Assembly (NCBI GenBank): GCA_947305445.1
Contig: CAMZDU010000029.1
Coordinates: 1-8,940 of the forward strand
Direction of reading: 5' to 3'
Length of the DNA: 8,940 bases
Source of the DNA: an uncultured Selenomonadales bacterium
Lineage (GTDB): Bacteria > Bacillota > Negativicutes > Selenomonadales > Selenomonadaceae
Shown in pieces: positions 4,526 to 8,940 of the stretch. The translations under genes were made by a program, and so were the position numbers. The notes under the pieces are model-generated. The model made no database searches. It worked only from the letters and a program-made list of their open reading frames with translations, and was not told the DNA's origin. Positions within the stretch are counted from its first letter, which is position 1. Every line of letters starts with the position of its first letter.

Positions 4526-7318
4526 ATGTTAGATTTTAAGCCGAGCTTCTACGAAAAAATTTTTGACTCGCTGGACAACAACGCCGTGCTCATGCAACTG
4601 ACCGACGACGGAAAATATTTTCCTGTGTGGTGCTCGCGTGAATTTGCCGAGATGATGGAAGGCACTGCCGACGAGTTTATCAAGAGCGAACGCGACGACC
4701 CGAACCTGCGCATTCACCCCGACGACCTTGCCGAAGTCGATTATCTCTTCCGCAACAAAATCACCCGCGCCGGTGACAACAGCTTGACCATTCGTCAACG
4801 CACGCTGAAAAATCATTGGCTGTGGGTTAACGTGCACTATGCCTTCGTGGAAGAAAACGGCGTCGAGTATGCCTATTGCAACTGCTTCGACGTGACAAAG
4901 ATTAAGCGCGACGAACAGCGTGCCAAAATTCTTTATGAGGGCGTGCGCGCCGAACTGGAAAATTTTTCGTCAAACACGCTCGTCTCTTTGCGGTTGAATT
5001 TGACGCAGGATATTATCGAGGATTGTCGCGGGCGCGAGCTGTACAATACAAATCTGCGCGACGAGAAACCTTCCGAATGCTTCAGCCAACTGGCAAATTA
5101 TTTTCCGTTGGAGCGCGACCGAAAAAAATTTCTCGACGACTTCAATCCGACGCGGCTCCTGGAAAATTTTGCGGCGGGAAAAAATAATCAGTCCGCAATA
5201 TTTTTCAGTCGTCGTCCGAGCGGCCGGGAATGTTTCATAAATTATAACGTCACGTTGCGCCGCGACCCCGACACCGAGGACATAATTGCCTTTGTCGCCG
5301 AGCAAGATTACAACAGCGAAGTCGTCAGCCGCACGGTGTTGAACAAGGCTTTGGCCGATCAATACGACATGATAACTTACATCGTCGGCGGAAATTACGG
5401 AGTTGTAATCGGCGACGCGGCCAACATTCCCCGCGGCTCTATCTTCCCGCACAATCGCACCGGCAACTACGAAGATTACATTAACGAGCAAGTCAAGCCG
5501 GTGTTGACGGGCAGCGTCGAGGAGCGCGAAAAACTTTACAACGCGTTGACACTCAAACGGATTGAAAGTGCGCTGGAGATTCGCGAGCCGTACGAAGTCA
5601 ACATTCACTGCTTCATTGACGGCGAAATTTTTCACAAGCGGTTTGTGTTCTATCTCGTCGACCGCGAGGCGAAGTTCTATATCCTGCTGAAGAACGATAC
5701 GACGAAAATTCAGCGGGCACAGTTCGCCAAAAACGAGCAACTTAAAAACGCGCTGGAGATTGCCAATCAAGCCAACGTCGCAAAGACCGCGTTCCTGTCC
5801 TCCATGAGCCACGAGATTCGCACGCCCATGAACGCAATTATCGGCCTGGATACCATTGCCCTGCGCGAACCGGATTTGCCCGAAAAAGTTCGCGAGCACC
5901 TGGAAAAAATCGGCTCAAGTGCTCGTCACCTGCTGAGCATAATCAACGACATACTCGACATGAGCCGCATTGAAAGCGGCCGCATGATTCTAAAGCACGA
6001 GGAATTTTCTTTCGGCGGCATGCTTGAGCAGATTAACACGATGGTCAGCAGTCAGTGTTGCGACAAGGGCTTGCACTACGATTGCGTGATTCGCGGGCAC
6101 GTCGACGACTTTTATATCGGCGACGAGATGAAACTCAAGCAGGTGCTTATAAATATCCTCGGCAACGCGATTAAATTCACCGACAAGGGCGGCACCATCG
6201 CCTTTAACGTTGAGCAGGTCGCGCAATTCGAGGACAAGTCAACGCTCCGTTTCGTCGTCCGCGATACCGGAATAGGTATCGACAAAGATTATCTCACCAA
6301 AATTTTTGAACCGTTCAGCCAGGAAGATTCCGGCACGTCCAACGCTTACGGCGGCACCGGACTTGGCATGGCCATTACGAAAAATATTGTCGAGACCATG
6401 AACGGCAACATCTCCGTCCGCTCCGAAAAGGGCGTCGGCTCCGAATTTACCGTCAACGTCACGTTGCGCAACTCGCCCAAAAGTTTTGACTCCGTAAAGG
6501 GCAAGAAAATCGAAGTCAGTGATTTGCGCGTGCTGATTATCGACGACGACCCCATTGCCTGCGAACATGCAAAGCTTGTGCTTGAAGAAGTCGGCATCTC
6601 GGCGGAGACTTCCCTTACCGGACACGAGGCCGTAGAAAAAGTTCGTCTGCGGCGGGCGCGACACGAGCTTTACAATATCTTGCTGATTGATTTGCGTATG
6701 CCCGACGAGAGCGGCATTGAAGTCACGCGGCAAGTCCGCGACATTATCGGCAACGAATCGGCAATCATTATCCTTACGTCCTATAACTGGGACGACGTGA
6801 TAGAAGAGGCTATGGCGGCCGGCGTAGACCGTTTCATGGCCAAGCCGCTGTTCGCCTCCACCGTCGTCAAAGAATTTCATCAGGCGTTGGAACAAAAAAC
6901 GCTCAACGAGCCGGAAAAGCGACTTGCTGAGCTGGAGGGTCGACGAATTCTCATGGCGGAAGATATGCCCGTTAACGCCGAAATTATGATTATGGTGCTG
7001 TCAATGCGCGGCATGACGGTCGAACATGCGCCAAACGGTCAAGACGCCGTCAACACGTTCGCGCAATCGCCCGAAGGTTATTTCGACGCGGTGCTGATGG
7101 ACATTCGCATGCCGATTATGGACGGCTTAAAAGCAACGGAGACAATCCGCGCACTTGACCGCCCCGACGCAAAAAAAATTCCGATTATAGCAATGACTGC
7201 CAATGCCTTCGACGAGGACGTACAACGCTCACTGCAGGCGGGCATGAACGCGCACCTCAGCAAACCCGTCGAGCCGGAGCACCTGTTCAAGACACTGCAA
7301 GAGCTTATCGAACCGTGA
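4526..7318 (+). CDS. Soluble hybrid sensor histidine kinase with PAS-like domains and two receivers
   Basis: A 930-residue protein with no transmembrane segment or signal peptide, so it should sense a cytoplasmic cue. Order of domains: PAS_3-like domain (about 10-128, ending in FDVTKIKRDEQ); two further degenerate PAS-like stretches (about 140-275 and 280-395); a short coiled linker; HisKA with H429 in SSMSHEIRTPMNAII; HATPase with N-box INILGNAIKF (542-551), G1 DTGIGI (580-585), F-box FEPF and G2 GTGLGMAI; receiver 1 (about 668-790) with acids D673-D675, phosphoacceptor D722 and K773; receiver 2 (about 806-930) with E812/D813, D859 and K913. All catalytic residues are present in every module. 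It probably autophosphorylates, passes phosphate to its receivers and then to the Hpt protein encoded just upstream. The final DNA-binding or enzymatic response regulator is not in this window. Signal is unknown. Confidence 0.93.
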   Translation: MLDFKPSFYEKIFDSLDNNAVLMQLTDDGKYFPVWCSREFAEMMEGTADEFIKSERDDPNLRIHPDDLAEVDYLFRNKITRAGDNSLTIRQRTLKNHWLWVNVHYAFVEENGVEYAYCNCFDVTKIKRDEQRAKILYEGVRAELENFSSNTLVSLRLNLTQDIIEDCRGRELYNTNLRDEKPSECFSQLANYFPLERDRKKFLDDFNPTRLLENFAAGKNNQSAIFFSRRPSGRECFINYNVTLRRDPDTEDIIAFVAEQDYNSEVVSRTVLNKALADQYDMITYIVGGNYGVVIGDAANIPRGSIFPHNRTGNYEDYINEQVKPVLTGSVEEREKLYNALTLKRIESALEIREPYEVNIHCFIDGEIFHKRFVFYLVDREAKFYILLKNDTTKIQRAQFAKNEQLKNALEIANQANVAKTAFLSSMSHEIRTPMNAIIGLDTIALREPDLPEKVREHLEKIGSSARHLLSIINDILDMSRIESGRMILKHEEFSFGGMLEQINTMVSSQCCDKGLHYDCVIRGHVDDFYIGDEMKLKQVLINILGNAIKFTDKGGTIAFNVEQVAQFEDKSTLRFVVRDTGIGIDKDYLTKIFEPFSQEDSGTSNAYGGTGLGMAITKNIVETMNGNISVRSEKGVGSEFTVNVTLRNSPKSFDSVKGKKIEVSDLRVLIIDDDPIACEHAKLVLEEVGISAETSLTGHEAVEKVRLRRARHELYNILLIDLRMPDESGIEVTRQVRDIIGNESAIIILTSYNWDDVIEEAMAAGVDRFMAKPLFASTVVKEFHQALEQKTLNEPEKRLAELEGRRILMAEDMPVNAEIMIMVLSMRGMTVEHAPNGQDAVNTFAQSPEGYFDAVLMDIRMPIMDGLKATETIRALDRPDAKKIPIIAMTANAFDEDVQRSLQAGMNAHLSKPVEPEHLFKTLQELIEP

Positions 7319-7323
7319 CCACT

Positions 7324-7349
7324 TCCCGACATGTTCGGGATTTTTTTTT
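7324..7349 (+). terminator. Intrinsic terminator after the hybrid kinase
   Basis: A perfect six-base-pair stem, TCCCGA (7324-7329) with TCGGGA (7335-7340), encloses a five-base loop and is followed by nine T residues (7341-7349). It begins six bases after the kinase stop codon. Confidence 0.9.
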
Positions 7350-7477
7350 CGGCAAAACGAAATTTGAAAGCAGTTAGGAGTTGTACGGAAAATTTAACTC
7401 TTAATGGCTTCATCGCCGGTTTTGATGAGAGAAAAAAACTATTCACCGTTCCCTAACAAATTTTTAATCGCCGCCTA

Positions 7478-7506
7478 AAGACAACTGCCAAAAATTGTCT
7501 TATACT
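7478..7506 (+). promoter_or_regulatory. Promoter of the secreted-protein gene with an embedded operator-like inverted repeat
   Basis: AAGACA (7478-7483, four of six to the -35 consensus) and TATACT (7501-7506, five of six to the -10) are 17 bases apart. An exact inverted repeat, AAGACAA at 7478-7484 and TTGTCTT at 7495-7501, with a 10-base spacer covers the -35 and touches the -10. Centre-to-centre spacing of the arms is 17 bases. This is the arrangement expected of a repressor site, but no regulator is identified. Confidence 0.5.
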
Positions 7507-7552
7507 CTGCGGCGTATGAAAGAGTTTTAAGATTGTTGGAAGGTGACAAATT

Positions 7553-8206
7553 ATGCGCAACTTCACAAAAAAATTTCTCGTGGGACTTTTGGGCGGAGCA
7601 ATGCTCTTTGCGGGCACTCAAGCTTTTGCGGCACAGCCGGAGATGGCCGACCGCGATAACTCTTGGCAGGAAGAAGCGGCGACCAAAATCGGCGGCTGGG
7701 CAAAATATTTTTCCGACAAGTACGGCATTGATTCCGCACAAATCGAGAAAGCTTTAAACGACGGCGTGCACATTGATGACGTGCGCAATGCGGCAATCTT
7801 GGCCAAACTCAGCGGCAAAAATTTTTCGGACGTGCTGGCCATGAAAGTCGATTGGCCGCAAGTCGCCGAGAAACTTGGCGTCACTCACGAGCAAATCAAA
7901 AATTTCTACGAGCAGGAACGCGACGAGGCCTTCGCCAAACGAGCCGGCATCGACGTGCAAACTTTCAAGAGTTTGATCAAGGACGGTTATCGGCCGCGTG
8001 ACATCGACATCGCCGGACGAATCGCCAAAGCTTCCGGCAAAAACATCAAGACCGTACTCGACAAGCGCAAAATCAACAACACTTGGGACGACGTGGCCAA
8101 GTCTTTCGGCGTCGATATGGAGAAGATTATGCCGCCTCCGCCCGAACATCCGCAGGTACATAAGCCCGACCATCATCGAGAAAATAAACCCGATCAATCG
8201 AAGTAA
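7553..8206 (+). CDS. Secreted protein with duplicated helical unit and Pro/His-rich tail, unknown function
   Basis: A 217-residue protein that I do not recognise by family. Residues 1-26 form a signal peptide (basic MRNFTKKF, hydrophobic core, cleavage after AFA), so the mature protein is exported. The mature part holds two copies of a unit of about 65-70 residues: GID at 58-60 and 132-134, DG at 70-71 and 144-145, SGKN at 87-90 and 161-164 and VL at 94-95 and 168-169 are all offset by 74. Later landmarks W101/W178 and GV 109-110/186-187 are offset by 77. Each unit again looks like two smaller helix-turn-helix pieces of the form W/A-x-x-V/F-A-x-x-x-G-I/V-D/T. The C-terminus is low-complexity: PPPPEHPQVHKPDHHRENKP. 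AAGGTG at 7540-7545 lies seven bases from the ATG. It is a single-gene transcript between its own promoter and a terminator. A periplasmic or surface adaptor or metal-binding role is possible but unproven. Confidence 0.85.
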   Translation: MRNFTKKFLVGLLGGAMLFAGTQAFAAQPEMADRDNSWQEEAATKIGGWAKYFSDKYGIDSAQIEKALNDGVHIDDVRNAAILAKLSGKNFSDVLAMKVDWPQVAEKLGVTHEQIKNFYEQERDEAFAKRAGIDVQTFKSLIKDGYRPRDIDIAGRIAKASGKNIKTVLDKRKINNTWDDVAKSFGVDMEKIMPPPPEHPQVHKPDHHRENKPDQSK

Positions 8207-8223
8207 CAACCACACTTGAACAC

Positions 8224-8268
8224 AAAAAAATAATCGCTCGCCTCCGTGAGACGGGCGGTTATTTTTTT
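8224..8268. terminator. Bidirectional intrinsic terminator between convergent genes
   Basis: Seven A residues (8224-8230) pair with seven T residues (8262-8268), and the stem continues with 8231-8240 pairing with 8252-8261 (two G-T pairs), then one mismatch and two more pairs around a small loop. It has a T-run on each strand: it ends the secreted-protein gene on the + strand and the aminopeptidase gene (stop at 8304) on the - strand. Confidence 0.9.
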
Positions 8269-8303
8269 GCGGAACCGTTGCCGAAAAAATTTTCAGACGA
8301 GAT

Positions 8304-8940
8304 TTAAATTTCAGTCAAGAACGCGCTGTAACCTTTTTTAGTTTCGTAGAGGTCGATTTTGGAAGTGGCTTCCCACGGCGCGTGCATACTCAGCACTGCA
8401 ACGCCGCTGTCGATAACTTCCATGCCGTATTCGGCCATCATGTAAGCAATCGTGCCGCCGCCACCCAAGTCGACTTTGCCCAGTTCGCTGAACTGATAGT
8501 GGACGTTGTGCTTGTCGAGGATTGCGCGGAGTTTGCCGACGTATTCGGCGTTGGCGTCGCTGGAGCCGCTCTTGCCACGCGAGCCGGTGAACTTGTTAAA
8601 GACCATGCCCTTGCCGAGGTAGGCGACGTTCTTTTTCTCGTAAGCGTTGGCGTAAAGCGCGTCGAAAGCACTGGACACGTCGGAACTCAACATGAACGAA
8701 TTTTTCAGCGCACGACGCACAGCAAGCTCGCTGTACTGACCGCAGGCGTTGAGAAGTTCGGCCAAAGTGTTCTCGAAAAATCTGGACTTCATGCCGGTCG
8801 CGCCGTAGCTACCGATTTCTTCCTTGTCGACGAGCAGACAACAGGCACTCTTGCCGAAAGTTTGATTGGCGGCCTCCAACATGGCGACAAGCGAAGTGTA
8901 AGAGCAAACGCGGTCGTCTTGCCCGTAGCCGAGCACCATT
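8304..8940 (-). CDS. M18-family aminopeptidase, C-terminal half (partial)
   Basis: The last 211 residues or so of a zinc metallo-aminopeptidase of family M18; the N-terminal half lies beyond the right edge (the family is usually about 430-480 residues), so the ATG at 8937-8939 is an internal methionine and not a proven start. Counting from that methionine, metal and catalytic landmarks are the bridging aspartate in GQDDRV (D8), DKEEIGS (catalytic and ligand E40/E41), SSDVSSAFD (D87) and the terminal histidine in VLSMHAPWEATSK (H186). FNKFTGSRGKSGSSDANAEY and KVDLGGGGTIAYMMAEYGMEVIDSGVAVLSMHAPWE are strongly M18-like by sense, covering the substrate-binding region. The enzymes release N-terminal residues, typically acidic or neutral ones, from cytoplasmic peptides and assemble into large oligomers. 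No frameshift is seen in the visible part. It runs convergent to the secreted-protein gene. Confidence 0.93.
   Translation of the reverse strand, partial: MVLGYGQDDRVCSYTSLVAMLEAANQTFGKSACCLLVDKEEIGSYGATGMKSRFFENTLAELLNACGQYSELAVRRALKNSFMLSSDVSSAFDALYANAYEKKNVAYLGKGMVFNKFTGSRGKSGSSDANAEYVGKLRAILDKHNVHYQFSELGKVDLGGGGTIAYMMAEYGMEVIDSGVAVLSMHAPWEATSKIDLYETKKGYSAFLTEI

Noticed and set aside
4970..5899. Long minus-strand open frame of 309 codons
   Set aside because: It is antisense to the kinase, whose domains are clear in the + frame; the translated product has no recognisable motif.
6239..6895. Minus-strand open frame of 218 codons
   Set aside because: It is a shadow of the kinase HATPase/receiver region, arising from codon composition.
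7404..7478. 24-residue open frame in the gap after the kinase
   Set aside because: No Shine-Dalgarno, no promoter close upstream, and no similarity that I can recognise; its stop runs into the next promoter.

Overview
The window looks like a chromosomal segment of a mid-GC Gram-positive-type (Firmicutes) anaerobe. Shine-Dalgarno sites are strong (AAGGAGG, GGAGG), sigma-70-like promoters are easy to find, and intrinsic terminators are compact. Coding DNA is unusually rich in the word AAAATTTT. A member of the Negativicutes/Selenomonadales would fit, but that is an inference from overall feel and not proven here.

Layout: (1) The first 129 bases are the 3' end of an unidentified gene. (2) A good promoter (139-167) and a short repeat-bearing leader precede a tightly packed four-gene operon (242-4055): a CitE-like TIM-barrel C-C bond lyase, a phosphoribosyltransferase with a C-terminal TRSP domain, a StiP-family protein (PRTase-like/predicted cysteine protease with a C-terminal PELOTA-type domain), and a HAD phosphatase. 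Adjacent genes overlap or are separated by a single base. This set matches the biosynthetic module described by comparative genomics as linked to Ter (tellurium/stress) systems, predicted to make or modify a nucleoside-like metabolite. No product has been shown from this sequence, and no TerD, TerC, TelA or ATP-grasp gene is visible inside the window. (3) A probable terminator and an extended -10 promoter then lead into a two-gene phosphorelay operon (4175-7318): a free-standing Hpt protein and a large soluble hybrid histidine kinase with PAS-like sensor domains, HisKA, HATPase and two receiver domains. A clean intrinsic terminator ends it. (4) A separate promoter, with an inverted repeat lying between its -35 and -10, drives a small secreted protein made of a duplicated helical unit with a Pro/His-rich tail. 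(5) A long bidirectional terminator separates this from the convergent C-terminal half of an M18-family aminopeptidase, which runs off the right edge.

How they work together: genes of (2) probably act as one pathway (lyase, two PRTase-fold proteins, phosphatase). Genes of (4175-7318) probably form a kinase to receiver to Hpt relay whose final output regulator lies elsewhere. The secreted protein and the aminopeptidase show no clear link to either.
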